A stretch of 64,000 bases of DNA from Cedecea neteri (GTDB lineage Bacteria; Pseudomonadota; Gammaproteobacteria; Enterobacterales; Enterobacteriaceae), in contig NZ_CP009458.1 of NCBI RefSeq assembly GCF_000758305.1, forward strand, positions 1,054,001 through 1,118,000. The letters run 5' to 3'. Shown here piece after piece: positions 1-8,550 of this stretch. Positions within the stretch are counted from its first letter, which is position 1. Each line of letters opens with the position of its first letter. The notes under the pieces are model-generated. The model made no database searches and was not told the DNA's origin. It worked only from the letters and a program-made list of their open reading frames with translations. A program made the translations under genes and the position numbers.

Positions 1-1
1 T

Positions 2-523
2 CAGGCAATCACGGCAGTGGTCGTGCTCGGCGCTATCTGGCTGCTGAACGACTATCGAGGCGTCCCGACGCCGGTACTGCTCCTTGCTTTGCTGCTGCTC
101 GCCGGGATGTTTATGGCCACCCGAACTGCGTTTGGCCGCCGCATTTACGCCATCGGCGGCAATATTGATGCCGCGCGCCTTTCGGGAATAAATGTCGAAC
201 GTACTAAGCTCGCCGTGTTTGCGATAAACGGCCTGATGGTGGCGATAGCCGGGTTAATTCTTAGCTCGCGCCTCGGGGCCGGCTCACCTTCCGCAGGGAA
301 TATCGCCGAACTGGATGCTATCGCCGCGTGCGTCATTGGTGGAACCAGCCTGGCAGGCGGTATAGGCAGCGTCGCCGGTGCGGTGATGGGGGCGTTTATT
401 ATGGCCTCTTTGGACAACGGCATGAGCATGATGGACGTCCCGACCTTCTGGCAGTACATCGTGAAAGGCGCCATTTTGCTGCTCGCGGTATGGATGGATT
501 CTGCGACCAAACGCCGGGCTTAA
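2..523 (+). CDS. xylH: D-xylose ABC transporter permease XylH (C-terminal part)
   Basis: This is the inner-membrane permease of the XylFGH high-affinity xylose importer. The gene enters the window already open: the frame reads from base 2 with no start, giving the last 173 residues of a protein that is about 393 residues in E. coli. Several hydrophobic segments are visible. The loop AIAACVIGGTSLAGGIGS is typical of the ribose/xylose permease family and contacts the ATPase. The protein ends SATKRRA, nearly as in E. coli. It is followed on the same strand by xylR, the E. coli xylFGHR order. The identification is firm; only the missing 5' part cannot be assessed. Confidence 0.95.
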   Translation, partial: QAITAVVVLGAIWLLNDYRGVPTPVLLLALLLLAGMFMATRTAFGRRIYAIGGNIDAARLSGINVERTKLAVFAINGLMVAIAGLILSSRLGAGSPSAGNIAELDAIAACVIGGTSLAGGIGSVAGAVMGAFIMASLDNGMSMMDVPTFWQYIVKGAILLLAVWMDSATKRRA

Positions 524-558
524 CAGGCCTGGCGGGCAAAACGTGCAAACGATCACAA

Positions 559-581
559 TGCCGGGGTGGCGTTCCCCGGCA
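559..581 (+). other. Stem-loop between xylH and xylR
   Basis: TGCCGGGG, a 7-base loop, then CCCCGGCA: a perfect 8-bp G+C-rich stem in the 110-bp gap. There is no U-run, so it is not a classical terminator. It may stabilise the upstream mRNA or reduce read-through into xylR (inference). Confidence 0.5.
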
Positions 582-633
582 CGCTCGCGGCTGTGATATG
601 CAGACATCAGGTTAGCTACGGGAAACTATCGGC

Positions 634-1812
634 ATGTTTGAGAAACGTCATCGCATCACGCTGTTGTTTAACGCCAATAAAGTCTACGACCGCCAGGTCG
701 TCGAAGGTGTGGGGGAATATTTGCAGGCCTCTCAGTCAGAATGGGATATTTTTATCGAAGAGGATTTTCGCGCCCGCATTGATAATATCAAAGAGTGGCT
801 GGGCGACGGCGTGATTGCCGATTTTGACGATCGGGAGATTGAACACTTACTGGAAGGTGCTGAAGTCCCGATTGTCGGCGTCGGTGGCTCCTACCACACA
901 CCGGAGCACTATCCCGCAGTGCATTACATCGCGACAGACAACCACGCGCTGGTAGAAAGCGCCTTCCTGCACCTGAAAGAGAAAGGCGTGCAGCGTTTTG
1001 CGTTTTATGGGTTGCCCGGCTCAAGCGGCAAACGCTGGGCGGCCGAACGCGAGCACGCTTTTCGCCAGTTGGTTGCGAAGGAAAAGTACCGGGGCGTGGT
1101 TTACCAGGGCTTAGAAACGGCGCCAGAAAACTGGCAGCACGCCCAGAACCGCCTGGCGGACTGGGTGCAAACGCTGCCGCCACAAACCGGCATTATTGCG
1201 GTCACGGACGCCCGAGCTCGCCACCTGCTGCAGGTTTGCGAGCACCTGCATATTCCCGTCCCGGAAAAGCTTTGCGTGATCGGCATCGATAACGAGGAAC
1301 TGACCCGCTATTTATCGCGGGTTGCGCTCTCGTCAGTGGCACAGGGTACGCGTCAGATGGGCTATCAGGCCGCCAAACTGCTGCATCGCCTGCTGGACAG
1401 TGAAATCCTGCCGCTGCAGCGCGTGCTTGTGCCGCCGGTGAGGGTTGTGGAACGCCGCTCCACGGATTATCGCTCGCTGCACGACCCGGCGGTGATCCAG
1501 GCGATGCACTACATTCGCAATCACGCCTGCAAGGGAATTAAAGTCGAACAAGTGCTGGATGCGGTCGGGATCTCGCGTTCAAACCTGGAGAAACGTTTTA
1601 AAGAAGAGGTTGGCGAGACGATTCACGCGGTGATCCACGCCGAAAAACTGGAAAAAGCGCGCAGCCTGCTGATTTCAACTTCTTTATCTATCAATGAAAT
1701 ATCACAGATGTGCGGCTACCCGTCTTTGCAATATTTCTATTCGGTATTTAAAAAAGAGTATGACGCCACACCTAAAGAGCACCGCGATCGCTTTAGCGAA
1801 ATTTTAGTTTAA
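634..1812 (+). CDS. xylR: Xylose operon activator XylR (LacI-like sensor plus AraC-type HTH)
   Basis: XylR is the transcription activator of the xylAB and xylFGH promoters in response to D-xylose. The protein has 392 residues, exactly the E. coli length. Residues about 5-275 form a periplasmic-binding-protein-like xylose sensor. Residues about 285-385 carry two AraC-family helix-turn-helix motifs, the second around ISTSLSINEISQMCGYPSLQ. The start at 634 gives MFEKRHRITLLFNANK, matching the family N-terminus. The gene sits directly downstream of xylH as in E. coli and is closed by a strong hairpin. No truncation or unusual residue was noticed. Confidence 0.96.
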   Translation: MFEKRHRITLLFNANKVYDRQVVEGVGEYLQASQSEWDIFIEEDFRARIDNIKEWLGDGVIADFDDREIEHLLEGAEVPIVGVGGSYHTPEHYPAVHYIATDNHALVESAFLHLKEKGVQRFAFYGLPGSSGKRWAAEREHAFRQLVAKEKYRGVVYQGLETAPENWQHAQNRLADWVQTLPPQTGIIAVTDARARHLLQVCEHLHIPVPEKLCVIGIDNEELTRYLSRVALSSVAQGTRQMGYQAAKLLHRLLDSEILPLQRVLVPPVRVVERRSTDYRSLHDPAVIQAMHYIRNHACKGIKVEQVLDAVGISRSNLEKRFKEEVGETIHAVIHAEKLEKARSLLISTSLSINEISQMCGYPSLQYFYSVFKKEYDATPKEHRDRFSEILV

Positions 1813-1825
1813 ACCTCTAAATAAC

Positions 1826-1847
1826 AATGCCCTCCGAAGAGGGCATT
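1826..1847. terminator. Bidirectional hairpin between convergent xylR and bax
   Basis: AATGCCCTC, loop CGAA, GAGGGCATT: a perfect 9-bp stem with a stable tetraloop. It lies 13 bases after the xylR stop and 27 before the bax stop and could serve both convergent transcripts. Confidence 0.75.
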
Positions 1848-1874
1848 AATATACATGTACGAATGGGAGCAGAA

Positions 1875-2711
1875 TTAATTCGGCAGCATTAAACGCTGGT
1901 TGCTCTGATACATCGCGAACAGGAAGTTATTATAGCTTGAGCCTTTCGCCGAATACCCTTTCAGCTTGTGAATCATATTATTAGCCGTCACTTCCTGATC
2001 CGCTTTACGCAGCTTGGCGCGCTCTTTACGGAATGAAGAATAGGCCGGATGGGTATTCAGGTTAGCGACGTAAGCATTCACGCCTTCATTCACAGAGCCG
2101 TAATGCAGGTAGCCTTTCACTTTACCCGGCTCACTGTTGCAATGGCGCTTGGTGCACTTCATGCCAAACAGGTTGTTGTTGCTGCGGGCAAGTTTAGATG
2201 TGCCCCAGCCGCTTTCGGCCGCTGCCATTGTCGCCACCATATTGGTAGGAATGATATCGACTTTTTCCAGCAGGCTGTTCCACGGCACGCGGTTGGTGTT
2301 ACCGCGCCACGCCACCTTGTACCGCTGGGTGATTTCTTTCAGACGTGCACGCTCAGTCGGCGACCAGCGCTTTTCGTACTGCTTTGAAATCAACCAGTTA
2401 CGGTCGGCAGTTATCGCTGCATTTTGGCGGGTAATATATGGCATGACCGTCCGGAGAAACGCTTTTTTCCTTGGTGTCCCGGAAGGGTATTTTCGCAAAT
2501 CAGGAAGCGAACCATTTTCACTATTGCGAGAATACTCTTTTTTACTACTTGCCAGTTTACTGCTTACCGCTTTCTTGCTGCTTACTTTCGTTATATGGGC
2601 CTTGCTGTGCGATTTAGGCTCATGTTTACTGGCGAGCGCGTGGCTTGAAAAGCCCACGGTCAGCAACATGAGTATCGCGGCCCCGAATCGTCGGAATGGG
2701 GGTGATATCAT
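1875..2711 (-). CDS. bax: Bax, secreted glucosaminidase-domain protein
   Basis: This is a homologue of E. coli Bax (about 274 residues; here 278). The first ~27 residues look like a signal peptide (hydrophobic AAILMLLTVG, then SSHALA). A Lys/Ser-rich stretch follows (about 28-65), then a glucosaminidase-type domain from about 125. The motif TMAAAESGWGTSKLA contains the probable catalytic Glu166. Family members of this fold cleave N-acetylglucosaminyl bonds in peptidoglycan, but the physiological role of Bax is not established. It is convergent with xylR, as in E. coli. The start at 2711 gives the signal peptide directly. Confidence 0.9.
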   Translation of the reverse strand: MISPPFRRFGAAILMLLTVGFSSHALASKHEPKSHSKAHITKVSSKKAVSSKLASSKKEYSRNSENGSLPDLRKYPSGTPRKKAFLRTVMPYITRQNAAITADRNWLISKQYEKRWSPTERARLKEITQRYKVAWRGNTNRVPWNSLLEKVDIIPTNMVATMAAAESGWGTSKLARSNNNLFGMKCTKRHCNSEPGKVKGYLHYGSVNEGVNAYVANLNTHPAYSSFRKERAKLRKADQEVTANNMIHKLKGYSAKGSSYNNFLFAMYQSNQRLMLPN

Positions 2712-3058
2712 TAGCTCTCCTGGTCGGATCGATCGTTTCCAGTGCCTTATTTTTTAAAAGGTTTTAGAAAAATAGAGGCGAATTATATCAAAATTAACCG
2801 CTCAGAGCACGTTTAGAAATAGTACTATTCCGAAACAATGTCACCTATGAACTTCTTATGGTGGTAAAAAGTATTGTAAAATTCGGGGCTTAATCACACT
2901 TCGCGGCACAGCAAAAAAATGTACTGTGAAGAATGATTCCCGCGTTTAGAGAGTGAGATTATTGATTATATTTTTAAGGTGGCGGCGGCAATAGCCTGAC
3001 GGCGAAACGACCGGGGTTGAGGCGCTCAAATAACATTTGATACAGGAAAATTGGCAAC
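2712..3058. other. Divergent intergenic region bax / coiled-coil gene
   Basis: This is 347 bases of A+T-rich DNA without a convincing ORF. On the minus strand a TATAAT at 2787-2782 could be the -10 of a bax promoter; no good -35 was seen. A ribosome-binding site (AGGA, 3044-3047) serves the gene at 3059. Nothing else was recognised. Confidence 0.4.
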
Positions 3059-3814
3059 ATGAGCCTGGTGCAGAACCTGATAAAAAAAGCCTTTGCAACG
3101 GCGAACGCCAATGAAGCCGCCAGCTTCCTTGCCAGCGCATGCAACCGCATGAAATTGCATAATAAAGAGCAAATTCAGGCCGAGGTTAGCGCGGCATTAG
3201 TCAACGTTAATCTCGTGCGCATCAGTGAAAAGCCGCCGCAAACCAAAACGGTTTATCAGGACTCGCCAGAAACCCTCCGTCGCCTGAGAGAAGCAGAGTC
3301 TCTCTCCACCAGCCTGCTTGCCCAGCTACGAGAAGTCCAACAGCGCTCCGCTCAGGGCGACACCGTAGAAACGACTGCCCGTCTGCAACGCTATGAAAAA
3401 CAGGTCACAGAGCTCCAGAAAGCGCTGAATATCAGCCAGGAAATGCACCTGAAAGAATCCGCCCTGGTGCGCAGCGTAATGCAGCGCGAAATTGATGAGC
3501 TTAAAAGCCTGCTGAACCGCCAGAAAGAATCCGGCTCCGGGCTGCAGGAGACCCATCAGCGGGAAAAAGCCGAGCTGCATCAGCGCCTGGAAGCTGCCGA
3601 CGAACTCATAAGAACCCAGCAGGAAGCGCGCTACAAAGCAGAAGCGGAAGTGACGCTCCTGCAGGAAAAACTCGAGAATCTGCGAGCAGATAACCATTAC
3701 AGCTTTGAGCAGTGCGAAACCCTGAACGCCAGACTCACCAAAACGATCGATGAGCTGCTCGCCACCCGCAACACGCTGAGCGCCCACTTCGGCCACTGGT
3801 TAACGAACAAATAA
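3059..3814 (+). CDS. Unknown coiled-coil protein with DUF2786-like N-terminus
   Basis: I do not recognise this 251-residue protein as a named gene. Residues 1-35 (LIKKAFATANANEAASFLAS, then ACNRM) resemble the short DUF2786 motif, in which a helix-turn-helix-like segment has the form 'EAxxxLxxA'. Residues about 70-245 are almost uninterrupted heptad-like helix rich in Glu, Gln, Arg and Leu, so a long coiled coil. No signal peptide or membrane segment was seen. It lies between bax and malS, where E. coli K-12 has no gene, and points the same way as malS. Start 3059 has AGGA 11 bases upstream. Function unknown; the fold assignment is by eye. Confidence 0.8.
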   Translation: MSLVQNLIKKAFATANANEAASFLASACNRMKLHNKEQIQAEVSAALVNVNLVRISEKPPQTKTVYQDSPETLRRLREAESLSTSLLAQLREVQQRSAQGDTVETTARLQRYEKQVTELQKALNISQEMHLKESALVRSVMQREIDELKSLLNRQKESGSGLQETHQREKAELHQRLEAADELIRTQQEARYKAEAEVTLLQEKLENLRADNHYSFEQCETLNARLTKTIDELLATRNTLSAHFGHWLTNK

Positions 3815-3932
3815 AAACGTTAACGCCGTCACTCACCCCGGCGGCTACACCCTGCAAAACGCATGGGCAGGATGAGCGAATGTTCGGCGGGGGATGGCAA
3901 ACTGCGCAATAAATCCTCACTGGATGATGCGT

Positions 3933-5963
3933 ATGAAACGACTTTCTCTCTGCCTGTTGTTCACGCCCTGCCTTGCCTATGCGGGCTGGAACACGCCGGG
4001 GCTTTCTCCTTTTCAGGCCACAAATCCAGGCCTGTTTACCAGCGCAACACACCTTGATAAAAGTACCCTTCCCCTCAGGCTGACGCAGGATAATCAATGC
4101 TGGCAGCCCTCAGAGGCCATCAAACTTAATCAGGTTCTGTCCCTGACGCCCTGCGCCGGGGATGCCCCGACTTGGCGGGTTTTCCGCGCCGGAGAGTACC
4201 AGGCACAAATAGATACCCGCAGCGGGACACCAACGCTGATGCTGAGCCTTCAGCCAGAGATAAGCAGTCAGCCTCAGCAAGCGGTGGCGCAGTGCCCGAA
4301 ATGGGATGGAAAACCGCTCAGCGTCGATGTCAGCAGCACTTTTGATGAGGGGGCGATAGTGCGGGATTTCTACAGCGGGAATACGGCAACGGTAAAACAA
4401 GGCCACATCACGCTGAAGCCCGCGGTCGGAAGCGGCGGTTTATTGCTGCTGGAGTCCGTCGCCGTGGAGAAGCCAGCCCCGTTTAGCTGGCAGAATGCGA
4501 CGGTTTATTTTGTTCTCACCGACCGTTTTGAAAACGGCAACCCGGCGAACGACCACAGCTATGGCCGCCATAACGACGGCATGCAGGAGATTGGCACCTT
4601 CCACGGCGGCGATCTCGCCGGGCTGGCCAGTAAACTGGATTACCTGCAGCAGCTTGGCGTTAACGCGCTCTGGATAAGCTCCCCGCTGGAGCAAATTCAC
4701 GGCTGGGTGGGCGGCGGCACCAAAGGCGATTTCCCGCATTACGCCTACCACGGCTATTACACCCAGGACTGGACGAAGCTTGATGCCAACATGGGCAACG
4801 AAGCCGATCTCCGTCGACTGGTGGATGAAGCCCATCAGCGCGGGATCCGCATTCTGTTTGACGTCGTGATGAATCACACCGGATACGCGACGCTTGCCGA
4901 CATGCAGGCGTACCAGTTTGGCGCCCTCTATCTCAAAGGCGATGAGCTTAAAAAAACCCTCGGCGAGCGCTGGACTGACTGGAAGCCAGCGCCCGGCCAA
5001 AGCTGGCACAGCTTTAACGATTACATCAACTTCAGCGACAAAACTGCATGGGATAAGTGGTGGGGCAAGGCCTGGATCAGAACGGATATTGGCGATTACG
5101 ACAATCCCGGCTTTGACGACTTAACCATGTCGCTCGCCTTCCTGCCCGATTTGAAAACCGAAGCAACCGCTCCGGCAAAATTACCGGTGTTTTACAGCCA
5201 TAAGCCGGATACCGCCGCGAAGGCGATACCGGGCTACACGGTTCGCGATTACCTGACTCATTGGCTAAGTCAGTGGGTACGTGACTACGGCATTGATGGC
5301 TTCAGGGTCGATACGGCAAAACACGTCGAAAAAGCGGCCTGGCAACAATTAAAAACGCAGTCCAGCGCGGCATTGGCCGAATGGAAGCAGGCCAACCCGG
5401 ACAAAAAAGTCGACGATGCGCCGTTCTGGATGACGGGCGAAGCCTGGGGACACGGCGTGATGAAAAGCGATTACTACGCCAGCGGCTTCGACGCGATGAT
5501 CAACTTCGACTATCAGGAACAGGCGGCCAAAGCGGTGGATTGCCTGGCGACGATTGACCCGACCTGGCAGCAAATGTCTGACAAACTTCAGCAATTCAAT
5601 GTGCTGAGCTATATCTCCTCCCACGATACCCGCCTGTTCCGGGAGGGCGGACAAAAAGCAGCGGAGCTATTGCTGCTCACGCCAGGCGCGGTGCAAATAT
5701 TCTACGGGGATGAAACCCAAAGGCCGTTTGGCCCCACGGGCTCTGACCCGCTGCAGGGGACCCGTTCAGACATGAACTGGCAGGATGCCACCGGCAAACA
5801 GGCCGCAACGCTTGCCCACTGGCAGAAGCTGAGCCAGTTCCGCGCCCGTCACCAGGCTATTGGTGCAGGAAAACAAACCACCTTGAGCGTAAAACAGGGC
5901 TATGCCTTTAGCCGGGTCAGCGGGGATGACAAGGTGATGGTGGTGTGGGCGGGCAATCCGTAG
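3933..5963 (+). CDS. malS: Periplasmic alpha-amylase MalS
   Basis: MalS is a family GH13 alpha-amylase exported to the periplasm, where it cuts maltodextrins from the reducing end. It contains the GH13 signatures: DVVMNH, GFRVDTAKH (nucleophile Asp), WMTGEAWGHG (acid/base Glu) and SSHDTRLF (transition-state Asp). I chose the ATG at 3933 (MKRLSLCLLFTPCLAYAGWN): it starts a clean signal peptide and gives 676 residues, the E. coli length. The frame is also open from ATG 3894, with ATGs at 3924 and 3927. Those would put an uncharged extension before the signal. No malT-box search was possible here. It is followed by an intergenic palindromic element. Confidence 0.95.
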   Translation: MKRLSLCLLFTPCLAYAGWNTPGLSPFQATNPGLFTSATHLDKSTLPLRLTQDNQCWQPSEAIKLNQVLSLTPCAGDAPTWRVFRAGEYQAQIDTRSGTPTLMLSLQPEISSQPQQAVAQCPKWDGKPLSVDVSSTFDEGAIVRDFYSGNTATVKQGHITLKPAVGSGGLLLLESVAVEKPAPFSWQNATVYFVLTDRFENGNPANDHSYGRHNDGMQEIGTFHGGDLAGLASKLDYLQQLGVNALWISSPLEQIHGWVGGGTKGDFPHYAYHGYYTQDWTKLDANMGNEADLRRLVDEAHQRGIRILFDVVMNHTGYATLADMQAYQFGALYLKGDELKKTLGERWTDWKPAPGQSWHSFNDYINFSDKTAWDKWWGKAWIRTDIGDYDNPGFDDLTMSLAFLPDLKTEATAPAKLPVFYSHKPDTAAKAIPGYTVRDYLTHWLSQWVRDYGIDGFRVDTAKHVEKAAWQQLKTQSSAALAEWKQANPDKKVDDAPFWMTGEAWGHGVMKSDYYASGFDAMINFDYQEQAAKAVDCLATIDPTWQQMSDKLQQFNVLSYISSHDTRLFREGGQKAAELLLLTPGAVQIFYGDETQRPFGPTGSDPLQGTRSDMNWQDATGKQAATLAHWQKLSQFRARHQAIGAGKQTTLSVKQGYAFSRVSGDDKVMVVWAGNP

Positions 5964-5972
5964 GCGTTAAAG

Positions 5973-6074
5973 CCCCTCACCCCGGCCCTCTCCCCAGAGG
6001 GGCGAGGGAGAAAAGAAACGGCAGGGTAATTATTCATCCCCTCTCCCTCCCTGGGAGGGGGTTAGGGTGAGGGG
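5973..6074. repeat. CCCTCACCC/GGGTGAGGG palindromic element, copy 1 (full)
   Basis: The left arm (5973-6009) begins CCCCTCACCCCGGCCCTC and contains its own inner hairpin. The right arm (6037-6074) ends GGGTTAGGGTGAGGGG. The arms are mutual inverted repeats around a short A+T-rich core. It starts 9 bases after the malS stop. The same family recurs at seven other places in the window. Confidence 0.85.
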
Positions 6075-6241
6075 AATAACGCCACATCCATGAAAAGAGC
6101 TCCCGGCTTCAACACATCCTGCTGCACAGCACAAATCACACAGCATATTCGCCAACAGTGGATATGCTTACCGGGTTTGCACGGCGTTATTTGTAGCGCT
6201 ATGGTTAGCCTCTTTTCAAAAGTATTCAGCAGACCCACGTT

Positions 6242-7495
6242 ATGACGTTTTCACTTTTCGGCGACAAATTCACCCGCCATGCAGGCATCACCCGCCTGAT
6301 GGAGGATCTCAACGACGGCCTGCGCACGCCAGGCGCCATCATGCTTGGCGGCGGCAACCCTGCGCAGATCCCGGCGATGAACGACTACTTCCAGCAGCTG
6401 CTTTCCGAGATGCTGGCCAGCGGTAAACTGACCGACACACTATGCAACTACGACGGTCCGCAGGGGAAAAGTGAACTGCTAAAATTGCTTGCCGGTATGC
6501 TGCGTGATGAACTGGGTTGGGACATCGAACCACAGAATATTGCACTAACAAACGGCAGCCAGAGCGCGTTTTTCTACTTATTCAACCTTTTCGCCGGACG
6601 TCATGCGGATGGCCGCACCAAAAAGGTGCTTTTCCCGCTGGCGCCAGAGTACATCGGCTACGCGGATGCCGGACTTGAAGAGGAGCTGTTTGTCTCCACC
6701 CGTCCGAACATCGAATTGCTGCCGGAAGGCCAGTTTAAGTACCACGTTGACTTCGAGCACCTGCATATCGGCGAAGATACCGGCATGATCTGCGTTTCGC
6801 GTCCGACGAACCCGACCGGCAACGTGATCACCGACGAAGAGCTGATGAAGCTGGACGCGCTGGCGAACCAGCACGGCATTCCGCTGGTGATCGATAACGC
6901 CTACGGCGTGCCGTTCCCCGGCATCATCTTTAGCGAAGCCCGCCCGCTGTGGAACCCGAACATCATCCTGTGCATGAGCCTGTCCAAACTCGGCCTGCCG
7001 GGCAGCCGCTGTGGGATCATTATCGCTAACGAGAAAATCATCTCCGCCATCAGCAACATGAACGGCATCATCAGCCTGGCACCGGGCGGCATTGGCCCGG
7101 CCATGGCCTGCGAAATGATTAAGCGGAACGATCTGCTGCGCCTGTCTGAAACGGTTATCAAGCCGTTCTACTACCAGCGCGTGCATGAGACTATCGCCGT
7201 GATCCGCCGCTATCTGTCGCCGGAACGCTGCCTGATCCACAAACCGGAAGGCGCTATTTTCCTCTGGCTGTGGTTTAAAGACCTGCCGATCACCACCGAG
7301 CTGCTATACCAGCGCCTGAAAAAGCGCGGCGTGCTGATGGTGCCGGGCGATTACTTCTTCCCGGGGCTGGACAAGCCGTGGCCGCACACGCACCAGTGCA
7401 TGCGTATGAACTATGTGCCGGAGCCGGAAAAGATCGAGGCGGGGGTGAAAATCCTGGCCGAAGAGATTGAGCGAGCCTGGGCGGAAGCCGAGTAA
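6242..7495 (+). CDS. avtA: Valine-pyruvate aminotransferase AvtA
   Basis: AvtA is a PLP-dependent class I/II aminotransferase that swaps amino groups between valine/alanine and pyruvate/2-oxoisovalerate (transaminase C). It has 417 residues, as in E. coli, with near-identical sequence throughout. The PLP lysine is in SLSKLGLPGSR (Lys249). The asparagine/tyrosine pocket motifs NPTGNV and DNAYGVPFPG are also present. It starts with MTFSLFGDKFTRH, the family N-terminus. It stands alone, preceded by a palindromic element and closed by an intrinsic terminator. No oddity was seen. Confidence 0.97.
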   Translation: MTFSLFGDKFTRHAGITRLMEDLNDGLRTPGAIMLGGGNPAQIPAMNDYFQQLLSEMLASGKLTDTLCNYDGPQGKSELLKLLAGMLRDELGWDIEPQNIALTNGSQSAFFYLFNLFAGRHADGRTKKVLFPLAPEYIGYADAGLEEELFVSTRPNIELLPEGQFKYHVDFEHLHIGEDTGMICVSRPTNPTGNVITDEELMKLDALANQHGIPLVIDNAYGVPFPGIIFSEARPLWNPNIILCMSLSKLGLPGSRCGIIIANEKIISAISNMNGIISLAPGGIGPAMACEMIKRNDLLRLSETVIKPFYYQRVHETIAVIRRYLSPERCLIHKPEGAIFLWLWFKDLPITTELLYQRLKKRGVLMVPGDYFFPGLDKPWPHTHQCMRMNYVPEPEKIEAGVKILAEEIERAWAEAE

Positions 7496-7501
7496 CAATA
7501 G

Positions 7502-7529
7502 AAAACGGGGCGTAATGCCCCGTTTTTTT
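7502..7529. terminator. Intrinsic terminator after avtA
   Basis: AAAACGGGGC, loop GTAAT, GCCCCGTTTT, then a T-run to 7529. The T-run overlaps the stop codon of the convergent nickel permease gene. Read from the minus strand, the hairpin is followed by TTTTC, so it may act in both directions. Confidence 0.85.
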
Positions 7530-8550
7530 ATCTCACCACTAAAGTGTCGTAGCCTTTCCAGCGGTAGTTCAGCATTGAAATCCCCCAACAGGCGATAAAC
7601 AGCCCGACCACAACGAATCCAGCGTTGCCGAGGTTATCGTTGAGCGCGCCAACCCACTGCCAGATCCCGCCCTCAAGCTGGAATTTGTCTGCCAGCAGGC
7701 CCAGCGCTTCAAGCCCGCCGATAAACAGCGCCACCACCACAGAAGTGCCGGTAATCGTCATGTTGTAGTAAAGCTTGCGCTGCGGTTTGTTAAACGCCCA
7801 GCCGTAAGCGCCCACCATAATCACGTTGTCGAGGGTATCCACCAGCGCCATGCCGCTGGCAAACAGCGCCGGGAACACCAGAATCGACCAGATGGACATG
7901 CCGCTGGAAGCACTGGCAGCAGAAATGCCCAACACGCCAATCTCGGTGGCGGTGTCAAAGCCGAGGCCGAACAGGAAGCCGACCAGGTACATGTGCCAGC
8001 TTTTGCCGATCAGGCGGAAAACAGAGTTAAACAGCCAGCTCATCATGCCGCCACCGGTCAGTTCCGTCGCATCTGCAGCCAGTGGTTCACCGCGTTTAAG
8101 CTGGCGGAAGTTGCGCCACACGCCACGCAAGATAACCAGGTTGACCAACGCCATCGCCAACAGGAAGCAGGCCGACACGGCGGTGCCGATCACGCCGCCA
8201 ACGTCGTGAAACCAGTCCATTTTTTGCTGGAAGGCTGCCGCCGTGGCTGCAATGGCGACAGAAGCCAGAATCACAATGCTGGAGTGGCCCAGCGAGAACC
8301 AGGCTCCCACGCCAAACGGGCGCTTGCCCTGCTGCATCATTTTGCGGGTGACGTTATCAATCGCGGCGATATGGTCGGCATCCACCGCGTGGCGCAGGCC
8401 GTAACACCAGGCCAACAGGCTGGCCGCCATCAGCGCTGAGCTGTGGTTAAACGCCGCCAGCGCCCAGGCCCAGGCGGCAAAGTTAGCCGCCACTAAAACC
8501 GCCAGCAGCAGGCCGGCGCGCGGGTTGTCACGAAGAACACGCATTAACAT
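7528..8550 (-). CDS. NiCoT-family nickel/cobalt permease
   Basis: This is an inner-membrane importer of the NiCoT (HoxN/NixA) family, with 340 residues and about eight hydrophobic segments. The family signature RHAVDADHIAAIDN is at residues 53-66 and contains the metal-binding HX4DH (His54, Asp59, His60). Other conserved stretches are WFSLGHSSIV and FGLGFDTATE. The ATG at 8550 is supported by AAGGAT seven bases upstream. It overlaps the end of hypF by 23 bases, so it is probably the last gene of the same operon and supplies Ni2+ to the hydrogenase. E. coli K-12 lacks this gene in its FHL loci and uses NikABCDE. Ni versus Co preference cannot be read from sequence. Confidence 0.92.
   Translation of the reverse strand: MLMRVLRDNPRAGLLLAVLVAANFAAWAWALAAFNHSSALMAASLLAWCYGLRHAVDADHIAAIDNVTRKMMQQGKRPFGVGAWFSLGHSSIVILASVAIAATAAAFQQKMDWFHDVGGVIGTAVSACFLLAMALVNLVILRGVWRNFRQLKRGEPLAADATELTGGGMMSWLFNSVFRLIGKSWHMYLVGFLFGLGFDTATEIGVLGISAASASSGMSIWSILVFPALFASGMALVDTLDNVIMVGAYGWAFNKPQRKLYYNMTITGTSVVVALFIGGLEALGLLADKFQLEGGIWQWVGALNDNLGNAGFVVVGLFIACWGISMLNYRWKGYDTLVVR

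Noticed and set aside
3894..3932. Upstream start for malS
   Set aside because: It would put 13 residues in front of a normal signal peptide. The start at 3933 gives the exact family length.
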